In this document: in pieces, positions 18,476 to 27,804 of the stretch
Layout of the letters: each line of letters begins with the position of its first letter
Position numbering within the stretch: the stretch's first letter is position 1
Assembly: GCF_000425145.1 (NCBI RefSeq)
Contig: NZ_AULF01000031.1
Location: 1-52,111, forward strand
Direction of reading: 5' to 3'
Length of the DNA stretch: 52,111 nucleotides
DNA from: Pedobacter glucosidilyticus DSM 23534
Lineage (GTDB): Bacteria; Bacteroidota; Bacteroidia; Sphingobacteriales; Sphingobacteriaceae
Made by a program: the position numbers and the translations under genes
The notes under the pieces: generated by a model
What the model was told of the DNA's origin: nothing
The model's database searches: none
The model's input: only the letters and a program-made list of their open reading frames with translations

Positions 18476-19207
18476 TTACATCCCTAATGCAGCTCTTAAT
18501 TTGGGATAACCGTTTTTACTTACAGGTAGTTTTTCGCCATTTCTAAGTAAGACAATGTGACTGTCTTTTTCGTAGTTTTCTATTTTAGTGATTTGATCTA
18601 GCTTTACGATGTACGAGCGATGAATCCTGATGAATTCTTTCTCAGATAGGTTTTTCTCAAAAAAGCTCATGGTTTTGTTTTTCAGAAAAGCACCTTCTGC
18701 GGTATGTATATTTACATAATCATCATCAGCTTCTAGATAGAGAATGTCATAAACAGGGATAATTTTAATTTTATTGCCCGTTTTAACCACAACACGTTCA
18801 TTTTGAGCCTGGGTTAAAGAAGCTTCTTCTAAAACTGTTTTAAAATTTTGTATGCTTTGCTTTGCCAGGCATTTAGCAATAGCTTTATTAAAACGCTGTT
18901 GATCAAAAGGTTTTAATAAATAATCTATGGCGTTTGCTTCAAAAGCTTTGATGGCATATTCTTCAAAAGCAGTGGTAAATATAACCTGAGGTTTTTGGTC
19001 TAAAAGTTCAAGCATTTCAAAACCAGTTATTTTAGGCATTTGGATATCTAGGAAGATCAAATCAGGTTCGTGTTCTTTGATAGCTTTTAGACCCTCAAAA
19101 CCATTGTTGCATTCTTCTAAAACAGTAATGTTTGGATGCGCTGTTAAATATTCTAGAATAACACTTCTAGCTAGTGGTTCATCATCAATAATTAATGCCT
19201 TTTTCAT
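18476..19207 (-). CDS. LytTR-family response regulator
   Basis: 243 residues. The receiver domain (1-120) has the acidic pocket D8/D9, phosphate acceptor D54 (FLDIQMP) and the conserved Lys in YLLKPFD. A LytTR DNA-binding domain covers about 140-243 (VVVKTGNKIKIIPVYDI, FIRIHRSYIVKLDQI). It regulates transcription when phosphorylated by the partner kinase. Its ATG overlaps the kinase stop by 4 bp. It is the last gene of a four-gene minus-strand operon. The targets are unknown and no pair of LytTR-type direct repeats was identified nearby. Confidence 0.93.
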   Translation of the reverse strand: MKKALIIDDEPLARSVILEYLTAHPNITVLEECNNGFEGLKAIKEHEPDLIFLDIQMPKITGFEMLELLDQKPQVIFTTAFEEYAIKAFEANAIDYLLKPFDQQRFNKAIAKCLAKQSIQNFKTVLEEASLTQAQNERVVVKTGNKIKIIPVYDILYLEADDDYVNIHTAEGAFLKNKTMSFFEKNLSEKEFIRIHRSYIVKLDQITKIENYEKDSHIVLLRNGEKLPVSKNGYPKLRAALGM

Positions 19208-20238
19208 GTTTGTGGAATCGTGAGTGTAGTTGTGAATTCATGGTTTACGGCGGTTACCTCTAACAAATCTTTTCTGTTATAAATAATAGAGAGTCTTCTT
19301 TTAATACTAGCCAAGCCAAAGCCTGTTCCTTTATGCGGGTAAGCCGTATTAGGGTCAAACGGGTTGTGGATACTAATATAGAGCGTGTTTTCCTCCGAAC
19401 TGCAATTTATCGTGATGGTTACATATTCTAAAGTATCATATAAACCAAATTTTATAGCGTTTTCTAGTAAAGGCTGTAATATCATCGGAGGAACTTTTAG
19501 CTCTTTATTCTCTGTATCACAGTTTATGATGGTGTTAAGCCGGTGTCCAAACCTAACTTTTTCTATGTCTAAATAAAGCTTTAGGTGTGATATTTCTGCT
19601 TCTAGTGTAGTTAACTCATCATCTCTTTTGATAGTGCCTCGTAAAAAATCAGAAAGTTGCTGTATCATTTTTCTTGCTTCCTGAGGTTTTGAAAAAGTGA
19701 GTGCACTTATAGAGTTAAGGCTGTTAAACAGAAAATGAGGCTGTAGTTTTTCTCTCAAAGTAGAAAGCTCTGCTTCTTTGCTCAACCTGTCTGCTTCTTG
19801 TCGTCTTTGTTCTAGTTCTTCTTTTTCTTGTTGGTTGTACCAAAGTACGCCAATCATGGCCATCCATCCAATAAGTAAAAAGGAAAACCCAAAGCGTATA
19901 GGGATAGAAGAATGTAAAAAATTATGATATTCTTCGGTATCTGATACTAGTTGAGGTAGCACAAACAACAACACCGTGGTAGACAAAAAAGCCAATACTA
20001 AGCACCAAACAATTATAAAAATGTATTTATTTTCTTTTGGTTGATAGTAGGCTAAGTTGTTGGCAATTAACCAACAAAATAAGGCTATAATGACTAAAGA
20101 GCAGAAGCTGTCTTTAATGGCTACCATCAAGTTAAGACCTAAAGAGTACAAGGTATATGTACTTAAGACAAACCAAATGGTCCATAAAATAAAGAATGCT
20201 TTTCTGAAACTTCTGTTAGAAAAAGGTAAAACAGCCAA
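19204..20238 (-). CDS. LytS/His_kinase-type sensor histidine kinase
   Basis: 344 residues. Four membrane spans in the first 135 residues are followed by a short coiled-coil linker (QQEKEELEQRRQEADRL), the His_kinase domain with H168 in LQPHFLFNSLNS, and a HATPase domain (PPMILQPLLENAIKFGL, then GTGFGLASIKRRL). There is almost no periplasmic domain, so it probably senses the membrane or a partner protein. The gene upstream begins its stop one base before this ATG. A LiaF-like membrane protein heads the operon and is a candidate partner. Confidence 0.92.
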   Translation of the reverse strand: MAVLPFSNRSFRKAFFILWTIWFVLSTYTLYSLGLNLMVAIKDSFCSLVIIALFCWLIANNLAYYQPKENKYIFIIVWCLVLAFLSTTVLLFVLPQLVSDTEEYHNFLHSSIPIRFGFSFLLIGWMAMIGVLWYNQQEKEELEQRRQEADRLSKEAELSTLREKLQPHFLFNSLNSISALTFSKPQEARKMIQQLSDFLRGTIKRDDELTTLEAEISHLKLYLDIEKVRFGHRLNTIINCDTENKELKVPPMILQPLLENAIKFGLYDTLEYVTITINCSSEENTLYISIHNPFDPNTAYPHKGTGFGLASIKRRLSIIYNRKDLLEVTAVNHEFTTTLTIPQT

Positions 20239-20239
20239 A

Positions 20240-20593
20240 CTAAAAATGAATTAAATTTTCTTGTGTTATCTTTTTTAAATTTAGTGCTTTTTCTTCTACT
20301 CTTTTTAAGTAAAGCTCAACATTATCCGGCTCTTCAATATGATAATGTATTTCTTTGCCCTGTTCTATCTCGCCAACATATTCAGATTCTGTTACGGCAA
20401 TAAACTTCCAATTTAAAGTATGCCCGTTTTGGCTGATGATATTTTCTTGAGCCATCATACCAACCTGATGAGCCATCTCCAAAGCATGTTCTTTACTTAA
20501 TGCTTGAATAAGTCTTAGTTGTTCATCAAATTGAAAATGCTTGTTATTATCATTCACAATTTGAAAAATTAGTTTTACAGCAAACCATTTCAT
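20240..20593 (-). CDS. DUF4288 family protein
   Basis: 117 residues, soluble. MKWFAVKLIFQI is the typical DUF4288 opening, with FDEQLRLI and a C-terminal NWKFIAVTESE-like beta segment. The function is unknown. It lies between the LiaF-like gene (11 bp upstream) and the histidine kinase gene (1 bp gap), so it is firmly inside the sensory operon and may tune the kinase; that role is inferred from position only. Confidence 0.75.
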   Translation of the reverse strand: MKWFAVKLIFQIVNDNNKHFQFDEQLRLIQALSKEHALEMAHQVGMMAQENIISQNGHTLNWKFIAVTESEYVGEIEQGKEIHYHIEEPDNVELYLKRVEEKALNLKKITQENLIHF

Positions 20594-20604
20594 AAGTAAA
20601 ATAT

Positions 20605-21384
20605 TTAAAAGCTTTTAATTTCTATTCCTCCAAATACCGATGTTCCTTTAATTACAAGTACCTTACTTTTATCAGTTACTTGATTTTGGAATACTCTTTT
20701 GTCATCTATTCCGGCAAAAATTGCTGCCATCTCTGTACTCACTTCCCAGCCATGTGGGATGATGATTTTTGTGCCTCCAAAAATTTGTACTACCTCTAGT
20801 ACGGCAACACCTTGTATATCAGCATGGGTAAGATTAATTTCTGTACCACCCATAATGGTTACAATCTCGCCACCTTTAAAATTTTTAGAAAGTACGTGTT
20901 TTTTTGCGCCTCCAAATACTGCAACGGAGTCTATCACATCATCACCTGTATTTAAATTTTCTTTATGACTGAAGTTGGCTTTCGCTTCATTTTCGTCAGT
21001 TAAAGGCTGATGCTCTTTTTTTTTAAATCCACCTTTAAACTCATGCATCTCGCATTTTTTATGCCTGCCAAAAATGAACCATAAGCCTAAGCCAATTAAT
21101 ATAACTGGCCAAGTAAATTCAGTTACAATTAAATCGGGATTAATTCTTTCTGCTAAAAAAACACCTCCTACTAAAATCATAAATAACCAGCCAGAGTTTC
21201 TGAAGTTGTTTTTGATACCACTGGCAAGGCCAATGACAATCAGTAGCATAGGCCAGCTTACTAACCATGATGGTAAATCTGCGCCCATTTGTTTAGCTAA
21301 CAAAACTGAGCCTATAACCAAAAAGGCGCCTCCAACGACTTGTTTGTTGTAATTTCTTTTATTTTTTATTTCTTGGGTTTCCAT
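20605..21384 (-). CDS. LiaF/LiaI-like membrane protein
   Basis: 259 residues. The N-terminal half has four hydrophobic spans (residues about 13-110: VVGGAFLVIGSVLLAKQMG, then WPMLLIVIGLASGIK, GWLFMILVGGVFLAERI, WPVILIGLGLWFIFG). After a charged linker there is a beta-helical C-terminal domain with SVAVFGGAKKHV, TIMGGTEINL, QIFGGTKIIIPHGW and VFGGIEIKSF, the repeated FGG-type pattern of LiaF and cell-wall-active antibiotic response proteins. In Firmicutes LiaF inhibits the LiaS kinase. Here it heads an operon with a LytS-type kinase, which suggests a parallel arrangement. Confidence 0.8.
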   Translation of the reverse strand: METQEIKNKRNYNKQVVGGAFLVIGSVLLAKQMGADLPSWLVSWPMLLIVIGLASGIKNNFRNSGWLFMILVGGVFLAERINPDLIVTEFTWPVILIGLGLWFIFGRHKKCEMHEFKGGFKKKEHQPLTDENEAKANFSHKENLNTGDDVIDSVAVFGGAKKHVLSKNFKGGEIVTIMGGTEINLTHADIQGVAVLEVVQIFGGTKIIIPHGWEVSTEMAAIFAGIDDKRVFQNQVTDKSKVLVIKGTSVFGGIEIKSF

Positions 21385-21495
21385 ATTCTTTGTATTGATA
21401 GTTCAAATATGCGATAGCAATTACAGATTCTTTATAGTAACAGGGAGAAATGAGGGGATTTCTCGGTAAAATGCCATAAAAAATCGGTGAAAATA

Positions 21496-22692
21496 TTAGG
21501 CTTGATATTTTTTTGCTTGCCTTTGACCGATATAAACCAAAGAAAAACTACAAATAATACAGAAAGCCATTACGCTTGTCATAGGTAAAGCTGTACCATC
21601 GTGTAGAAAACTAACTGCAAATGATGCTAAAGCACTAAACAACATTTGGAAACACCCTAATAAGGCTGATGCTATCCCTGCTTTTTTATCAAATGGTGCC
21701 ATTGATAATGCTGAAGTATTGGGAGAAAAGAAACCTAAAGCCGACATAAATATCCATATCAAAACTAGAGTACTGTAAACATTTAATAGTTGTGTAACTG
21801 ATAAAATAGCAAGCAATAAGGCTGTGACGAGTTGTACCCGACTTGAGTTTTTTATAATCATCCCAATGGGATATTTTTTGAGCAATTTACTGTTTAGTTG
21901 GCTAGCACTTATTAAACCAATGGCATTTAATGCGAATAACCAACCATATTGTTTTTCGGTAAAGCCAAATAGTTCTATAAAGACAAATGTTGAGCCTGCT
22001 ATATAAGCAAACATAGCTGCTGAGGCTATACCTCCGGCAAGAGCATAATAAATAAAGCGTGGTTCAGTAAAAGCAAACCAAAAATCTTGTAATACTGCTT
22101 TAGGTTTTAACGACATGGTTTTATCTGCAGGTTTACTTTCTGGCAAATATTTATAGCACATGTAAATGGTGAAAACAGCTAATACAATTAAAAAAATAAA
22201 GATAGAGCGCCAACCTAAACCGCTACTCATGTATCCACCTAATGTTGGAGCCAGAATAGGCGATACCCCAATAACTAACATCAATAGAGAAAAGATTCTG
22301 GCATTTTCACTCACCGGGAAAATATCTCTCACCATGGCTCTGGAAATAACCATGCCTGCACAACTTCCCAAAGCCTGAAAAAATCGCATCACTATAAGGG
22401 TATCAGCAGTATTTGCAAATGCACAAGCAATACAAGTAAGCAGATATATAAATAATCCTGTAAAGAGTGGGATTAACCTACCAAACCTATCTATTAAAGG
22501 GCCATAGATAAGTTGTCCTAAAGAAATGCCGATAAAATAGCTACTTAACGAGAGTTGTATATGGGGTACCGTAGTATTTAAATTTTCAGCCATCACTGGG
22601 AAAGCAGGTAAATACATATCAATACTAAAAGGACCTACAGCAGATAAAACGCCAAGCGATAAGATCATGTAGAATCTGTTTTTTTCTGCCAT
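21496..22692 (-). CDS. MFS drug-resistance transporter, Bcr/CflA family
   Basis: 398 residues with 12 hydrophobic spans. FSIDMYLPAFPVMAENL near the N-terminus, GQLIYGPLIDRFGRLIPL in loop 2-3 and RAMVRDIFPVSENARIFSLL in the middle of the N-terminal half are hallmarks of the Bcr/CflA group, proton-coupled exporters of antibiotics, sulfonamides or dipeptides. The substrate is not predictable. It is monocistronic on the minus strand. Confidence 0.9.
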   Translation of the reverse strand: MAEKNRFYMILSLGVLSAVGPFSIDMYLPAFPVMAENLNTTVPHIQLSLSSYFIGISLGQLIYGPLIDRFGRLIPLFTGLFIYLLTCIACAFANTADTLIVMRFFQALGSCAGMVISRAMVRDIFPVSENARIFSLLMLVIGVSPILAPTLGGYMSSGLGWRSIFIFLIVLAVFTIYMCYKYLPESKPADKTMSLKPKAVLQDFWFAFTEPRFIYYALAGGIASAAMFAYIAGSTFVFIELFGFTEKQYGWLFALNAIGLISASQLNSKLLKKYPIGMIIKNSSRVQLVTALLLAILSVTQLLNVYSTLVLIWIFMSALGFFSPNTSALSMAPFDKKAGIASALLGCFQMLFSALASFAVSFLHDGTALPMTSVMAFCIICSFSLVYIGQRQAKKYQA

Positions 22693-22752
22693 ATTACAAA
22701 AATAACAGAATCAGGCTTAAGCCCGAGTATTATTTCTGCAATAAATACCCTA

Positions 22753-23529
22753 CTATATAATTTTTACAGTATGGTAAAACCAAGGTTGTTTAGTAAATGC
22801 TGCTAGCAAACCTTCATTTTGTATATTGTCTTTAAGTATTTTTTTGAAAGTGATTTTTATCTCAAAAGGTTTTTCAAATAAACGACTATTAAATTTGATG
22901 ATGTGTTTATCTTGATAATTAGCTGTTACCCTTTGTTCTCCATTATCATGAAAAAATTCTGAGTTATTGAAACCATCTTTAAAAAGTGGATGCTCGTTCT
23001 TTTTGTCTACGCCAGGGTTATTCATACAAGCATATAATGATAAGTCATCACAAAGTTGTAAGATTTTAAGTTGGTAATTTAAAAAAGTAGATGTTTGAAT
23101 TCTTAAACGCTGCATTAAATGTTTCTGTCTTAGCGTTTCTCTTTCATAGAAAGATTTTCCATACTCGGTTTCAGAATGGGCAAAAAAGCTACTGTAGTGC
23201 ATACTACAAAGTAAAGCAGCGTAAGAGTTAGCCTGGTCTACTTGCTCAATGCCAAGCTTATAAAAGTGTAATTTAATATTTTCAGGATATGCTATAAAAT
23301 CATAAGGCTTTTGAAGCTTATCATTCCAAATGGGCTCAGAGTCTGGTATTATCCAAGCTCTGTCATGTTGATAGATAGCAAATTTCAATGATTCAAAATG
23401 TTCTGTAGGTATAAACTCTTTCTTTAAGTTTACAAAAAATTCCCCAGAAATAGTAGCATGTTCATGCTGCGTTATAAAAATAAATGAATCCTTTGTTTCC
23501 CGCGTAATCATAGATGTAATAAAGCCCAA
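22753..23529 (-). CDS. DUF3891 family protein
   Basis: 258 residues, soluble, no signal peptide. The motifs FIFITQHEHATISGEF near the N-terminus and YQHDRAWI with several histidines and aspartates suggest a metal-binding helical domain; SLYACMNNPG lies in the middle. This pattern matches DUF3891, a family of unknown biochemical role. It is transcribed alone, divergent from ald. Confidence 0.75.
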   Translation of the reverse strand: MGFITSMITRETKDSFIFITQHEHATISGEFFVNLKKEFIPTEHFESLKFAIYQHDRAWIIPDSEPIWNDKLQKPYDFIAYPENIKLHFYKLGIEQVDQANSYAALLCSMHYSSFFAHSETEYGKSFYERETLRQKHLMQRLRIQTSTFLNYQLKILQLCDDLSLYACMNNPGVDKKNEHPLFKDGFNNSEFFHDNGEQRVTANYQDKHIIKFNSRLFEKPFEIKITFKKILKDNIQNEGLLAAFTKQPWFYHTVKII

Positions 23530-23674
23530 AATTACACTTTCTTTAAAATTTAAAAAATTATAATTTGTATAATATTGATGTATTTTAAAAAAATTACAAT
23601 CAGATAAAAAAAAGTTTAAATAATTGGTTGTTTTGTTGATGATTTTTTATTTATTTGTTTAAAACTTTGACAAA

Positions 23675-24805
23675 ATGATTATAGGAGTACCTCGCGAAAT
23701 AAAAAATAATGAAAATAGAGTTGGTCTTACGCCTGCCGGAGTGCATGAATTGGTAAAAAGGGGGCATAAAGTTTTAATAGAAACGCATTCTGGAGCAGCT
23801 AGTGGTTTTAGAAATGACGATTATGAAGATGCCGGAGCTCAAATTATTTTAACTGGTGATGAGGTTTGGGGTAGGGCAGATATGATTGTTAAAGTTAAAG
23901 AACCCGAAGAACGTGAGTATAAATTAGCCAGAAAAGATCAATTGATATTTTGTTTTTTTCATTTCTCATCACACCGTAAGCTTACTTACGCCATGATGGA
24001 TAGCGGTGCTGTGTGTTTAGCGTATGAAACTGTTGAGTGTACTGATAAATCTTTGCCTATTTTGGTACCTATGTCTGAAGTTGCTGGTAGAATGGCCATA
24101 CAACAAGGCGCTAGGTATTTAGAGAAGCCGGTTATGGGCAGAGGCGTACTGTTAGGTGGTGTGCCGGGTGTAACACCAGGTAAAGTTTTAATTATTGGTG
24201 CTGGTGTAGTTGGTGTGCAAGCTGCTAAAATGGCCTCTGGCTTAGGTGCCCATGTTACCATAGTTGATACTAATATAGAACGACTAAGATATGTAAATGA
24301 TATTCTTCCGCCTCATGTGGTTACCATGTTCAGTAGCGAGTATAACATCAGAAAGTTAATCACAAATCATGATTTAATCGTTGGTGCAGTTTTAGTTCCA
24401 GGTGCAAAATGCCCCACCGTTATTACCAGAGATATGCTAAAGCTGATGAGGCCAGGTACTGTTATTGTGGATGTATCTGTAGACCAAGGCGGATGTATTG
24501 AAACTTGTAAGCCTACAACACATGAAAATCCAACTTATATTGTTGATGGTATTTTACATTATTGTGTAACCAATATGCCTGGGGCGGTACCTTATACTTC
24601 TACCATTGCACTTACAAATAGCACATTCCCTTACATATTGCAACTTGCAGATAAAGGATGGAAAAAAGCTTGTTTAGATAATTATGAACTCCTTAAAGGC
24701 TTAAATATCATTAGCGGAGAAGTAGTTTATCGTGAAGTTGCAGCCACTTTTGATTTACATTATAAACCTGTACATCAGTTTCTAGATACCAAGGAAGAGT
24801 ATTGA
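23675..24805 (+). CDS. ald: Alanine dehydrogenase
   Basis: 376 residues, normal length. MIIGVPREIKNNENRVGLTP opens the family. Catalytic K75 and H96 are in place, and the nucleotide-binding loop is LIIGAGVVGVQAAKMA. It interconverts alanine with pyruvate plus ammonia using NAD. The AT-rich 145-bp upstream region has no exact promoter match that I can defend. It is followed by a separate ArsC-like gene after about 70 bp. Confidence 0.95.
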   Translation: MIIGVPREIKNNENRVGLTPAGVHELVKRGHKVLIETHSGAASGFRNDDYEDAGAQIILTGDEVWGRADMIVKVKEPEEREYKLARKDQLIFCFFHFSSHRKLTYAMMDSGAVCLAYETVECTDKSLPILVPMSEVAGRMAIQQGARYLEKPVMGRGVLLGGVPGVTPGKVLIIGAGVVGVQAAKMASGLGAHVTIVDTNIERLRYVNDILPPHVVTMFSSEYNIRKLITNHDLIVGAVLVPGAKCPTVITRDMLKLMRPGTVIVDVSVDQGGCIETCKPTTHENPTYIVDGILHYCVTNMPGAVPYTSTIALTNSTFPYILQLADKGWKKACLDNYELLKGLNIISGEVVYREVAATFDLHYKPVHQFLDTKEEY

Positions 24806-24878
24806 TTAACCTAGTTGAATAACAAATTTTAATATCAATTGTTAAATATTTAGCTTCGTAGGTTAAGTTAATTATAAT

Positions 24879-25229
24879 ATGAGCATTAAAGTATTTGGTA
24901 TACCCAACTGTGGGTCGGTAAAAAAAGCAAGAACCTGGTTAGAAGAAAATAACATTGATGTGCATTTCCATGATTTTAAAAAGCTTGGTATAGATGAAGA
25001 ACATCTAAATAAATGGTGTAATACCTTAGGTTGGGAAAAAGTAGTTAATAAAAAAGGTTTAACTTGGCGTGGATTAGACGATAAAGTTAAAGAAACTGTA
25101 AAAGACCAACAGTCTGCAATACAGCTTATGTTAAATCATACAAGTGTTATTAAAAGACCAGTAATAGAGACTCCTAAAGGTATAATAATAGGTTATGACG
25201 AAACAGAGCTAAATAAATTGTTCTCTTAA
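24879..25229 (+). CDS. ArsC/Spx-family (YffB-like) reductase
   Basis: 116 residues with a thioredoxin-like ArsC fold. A single active-site cysteine, C11, sits in IPNCGSVKKAR, and the C-terminal IKRPVIETPKG segment matches ArsC and YffB. It has C-x-x-V rather than the C-x-x-C of Spx. The most likely role is a glutathione- or thiol-dependent reductase of the YffB subgroup rather than a true arsenate reductase, as no ars genes are nearby. Confidence 0.85.
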   Translation: MSIKVFGIPNCGSVKKARTWLEENNIDVHFHDFKKLGIDEEHLNKWCNTLGWEKVVNKKGLTWRGLDDKVKETVKDQQSAIQLMLNHTSVIKRPVIETPKGIIIGYDETELNKLFS

Positions 25230-25339
25230 TGAAGCGTTAAATAATGTTAATAAGTTGTTTTCTAAGGTTTATTAACAGATTTTTGACATTGTATGATACA
25301 AAATGGTTGTTAATTTGTTAATACAATTAAACATAATTT

Positions 25340-26062
25340 ATGAAAGGCTTCTGGTTATTGCTGTTTCTTTTAGCACCTGGTTTTTTATGCGCACAAAGCA
25401 TATTAACGGGTACCGCTTATGATGCTGATACAAGAAGTAAATTAAAATTGGTATTTGTTAACAATCTTACCCAAAGAGAAGTAGACCATACCGGACAAAA
25501 AGGTGATTTTAAAGTTAAAGCCGAAATTGGAGATTTAGTTGTTTTTTCTTGTCCGGGTTATCAAAGCGATACCTTAATTATTGAAAGTTTAGACCCTCGA
25601 ATTGTTTTGTTAAGAACAAGAATGATTGTTTTGAACGAAGTAATCGTATCTGCCCAAGCCAATAAAACCGATGCGCAAATTAAAGCTGCTTACTCATCGG
25701 CTTATTCTGCTGCTAATACCACCATTTTAACTAAAGATGGCGGTTTAAGCTTGTATAATGCTTTTAGTAAGCAATCTCAACAAAAGAGAGAATTTCAAAA
25801 ATTTATGGATACCGAGCTTAATGAACGTTTAATTGATAGACGTTTTAATAGAGAATTGGTAACCGAGCTCACCAAAGTGCGGGGACAGCTTCTGGAAGAT
25901 TTTATGTCTTATTACAGACCAACCTATTCGCAAATAAAAGATATGAGTGATGTAGAATTAAGAACCTATATCATTAAATCTTATAATGAATATATCAAGT
26001 TGCCAGCAGAAATGAGAATTTATCCCCCTTTACCTAAAACATCATTCGGGGGCGGCATGTAA
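25340..26062 (+). CDS. Exported protein with a carboxypeptidase-like regulatory domain
   Basis: 240 residues. The signal peptide MKGFWLLLFLLAPGFLCAQS is followed by a beta-sandwich domain of the CarboxypepD-regulatory type (about 20-110: ILTGTAYDADTRSKL, GDLVVFSCPGYQSDTLII, IVLNEVIVSA), as found at the front of TonB-dependent receptors. The rest is helical and charged with no barrel, so this is a stand-alone periplasmic or outer-membrane protein. The function is unknown. Confidence 0.75.
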   Translation: MKGFWLLLFLLAPGFLCAQSILTGTAYDADTRSKLKLVFVNNLTQREVDHTGQKGDFKVKAEIGDLVVFSCPGYQSDTLIIESLDPRIVLLRTRMIVLNEVIVSAQANKTDAQIKAAYSSAYSAANTTILTKDGGLSLYNAFSKQSQQKREFQKFMDTELNERLIDRRFNRELVTELTKVRGQLLEDFMSYYRPTYSQIKDMSDVELRTYIIKSYNEYIKLPAEMRIYPPLPKTSFGGGM

Positions 26063-26091
26063 TTTAAAGATTTATTAAAATCCTTAGCCTT

Positions 26092-26952
26092 ATGATTTAT
26101 TGTTTTGGAGAAATATTGTGGGATGTTTTACCACAAGAAGCCTTACCAGGTGGTGCTTTGATGAATGTATGTATCCATTTGCACAAATTAGGCTCGCAAA
26201 CAAAATTGATAAGTGCTATTGGTAATGATGAAGATGGTGCTGATTTAAAAGAATATCTATATCAACAACTTAATGATGTATCGCTTATTCAAACTAAAAA
26301 TCATTTAGTTACGGGTAAGGTTTTGGTAAATTTAAATGATCCCATAAATGCCAAATATGATATTTTACAGCCTGTTGCGTATGATGAAATAGATAGCCCT
26401 GAAATAGCATTAAAGAATGATGATATTCTTGTTTTTGGCAGTTTAGCATCCAGAGGGGCATACACTAAAAATACTTTATTAAAACTTCTAGAAAAACCTT
26501 GTTTGAAAGTTTTTGATATCAATTTAAGAGCGCCACATTACACAGAAGCATCATTAAAACAATTTTTGAAACTAGCAGATTGGGTTAAGCTTAATGACGA
26601 TGAATTTGAATTGGTTTGTTCTTGGTATTATTTAGACCCTCAAGACGAATCAATTTTTAAAAAGTTAGCTGCTTTATGGCATGTTAAATTGATTTGTTTG
26701 ACCAGGGGAGGTAAAGGTGCTACCTTGTTTATCGATAATCAGATTTATCAGCACCCAGGTTTTAAAGTAGAAGTTGCAGATACTGTTGGTGCAGGGGATG
26801 CCTTCTTAGCAGCACTCATCCATTCTTATCAAATGGGCTTTACTCCAGATGTTGTGCTAAACAATGCATGCGCTTTAGGTGCATTTGTTGCAGGTAAAAG
26901 CGGGGCTAATCCCGATTATCATATTCAGGATATTAAGTTTTTTAAGGCTTAG
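26092..26952 (+). CDS. PfkB-family sugar kinase (fructokinase-like)
   Basis: 286 residues, ribokinase fold. FGEILWDVLPQEALPGGALMN is the substrate-binding opening. DTVGAGDAF at 230-238 carries the catalytic base D236 and the anion hole. It transfers phosphate from ATP to a sugar or nucleoside; the FGEILWD start is common in fructokinases, but the exact substrate is uncertain. It starts about 30 bp after the previous gene, so co-transcription is possible. Confidence 0.88.
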   Translation: MIYCFGEILWDVLPQEALPGGALMNVCIHLHKLGSQTKLISAIGNDEDGADLKEYLYQQLNDVSLIQTKNHLVTGKVLVNLNDPINAKYDILQPVAYDEIDSPEIALKNDDILVFGSLASRGAYTKNTLLKLLEKPCLKVFDINLRAPHYTEASLKQFLKLADWVKLNDDEFELVCSWYYLDPQDESIFKKLAALWHVKLICLTRGGKGATLFIDNQIYQHPGFKVEVADTVGAGDAFLAALIHSYQMGFTPDVVLNNACALGAFVAGKSGANPDYHIQDIKFFKA

Positions 26953-27055
26953 CTCTGAAAACTTAATCCAAAGTACTAACAGACTTTATAAAGGATGATT
27001 GCATAAATATGTCTTGAGGAAATATTCTTATATCTTCGCATCTTTAATTTAATTG

Positions 27056-27397
27056 ATGAGCAATAACAATAACTGTCCACAATGTGGATCTGAATTTACC
27101 TATCCAGAACAAGATTACTTAGTTTGTTCCCAGTGTTTCTACGAATGGAATCCAGAAACCGAAGAAACTGAGGTAAACGTTACGGATAAAGTATTAGATG
27201 CAAACGGTAATGAACTCATAGATGGAGACACTGTTATTTTAATAAAAGATTTACCTGTAAAAGGCTCGCCTAAGCCTATTAAAATTGGAACTAAAGTAAA
27301 AAATATTCGTCTTACCTCTGGTGATCATAATATTTCTTGCAAGGTAGAAGGCTTTGGAGCTATGTATTTAAAATCGGAATTTGTAAAGAAGGTTTAA
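27056..27397 (+). CDS. yjdM: YjdM/PhnA-like zinc-ribbon protein
   Basis: 113 residues. An N-terminal zinc ribbon with CPQCG and CSQC is followed by a YjdM/PhnA beta domain ([25 protein letters not shown]). The name comes from linkage to phosphonate genes in E. coli, but the molecular function is not established and no phosphonate genes are near. A TTG lies directly before the ATG; the ATG at 27056 is taken as the start. A TATCTTCG -7-like box is at 27031-27038. It is followed by a strong two-way terminator. Confidence 0.9.
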   Translation: MSNNNNCPQCGSEFTYPEQDYLVCSQCFYEWNPETEETEVNVTDKVLDANGNELIDGDTVILIKDLPVKGSPKPIKIGTKVKNIRLTSGDHNISCKVEGFGAMYLKSEFVKKV

Positions 27398-27398
27398 A

Positions 27399-27448
27399 TA
27401 ATGATAAACAAGGTTTGGCTTTTTTCTGAGCCAAACCTTATTATCATT
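27399..27448. terminator. Bidirectional intrinsic terminator after yjdM
   Basis: AAGGTTTGGCT (27410-27420) pairs perfectly with AGCCAAACCTT (27429-27439). Flanking AATGATAA and TTATCATT arms extend it. A T-run lies in the loop and AT-rich flanks on both sides, so it can stop transcription in either direction. Confidence 0.8.
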
Positions 27449-27804
27449 ACTGTCGTTTTTTTCTTTTTAGAGCTGCCCAATTCTTTTGTAGCTTCACTTT
27501 TCTGTGTTTTATTTGTTTTTGGGTCTTTTAACTCTTAAGAAGCCTGGCTCTTAGAGTTGTTTCTTAATGTAGTCATGTTTTTCAATTTAAAATAAACATA
27601 AGTAAGACTTTACAACAAGTTTTGCCAAAAGAATAAGATATAGTGTTTGCCTTTCATGATTTTAGAACACTCTTGTAAAAGCCTCTACTCATCCTTTGAT
27701 TAATTGCAAACTCGCTTAAATATCTTGAGTAAAGCTTTTTATTTAGGTTTTATCCAAACAATTCTTAAACATTTTTATTATCAGTTTTAAAAACCAATTT
27801 TTTA
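27449..27804. other. 356-bp gap with a possible decayed small minus-strand gene
   Basis: No intact gene. On the minus strand from the ATG at 27574-27576 there is a coding-like frame rich in Lys, Ser and Thr (MTTLRNNSKSQAS) that meets a TAA at 27535-27537 and then stays open in the same frame toward the terminator. A neighbouring minus frame ends LQKNWAALKRKKRQ at a stop at 27447-27449. Either may be a relic of a small gene. The remaining 200 bp before the next gene is AT-rich, with nothing recognisable. Confidence 0.3.
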
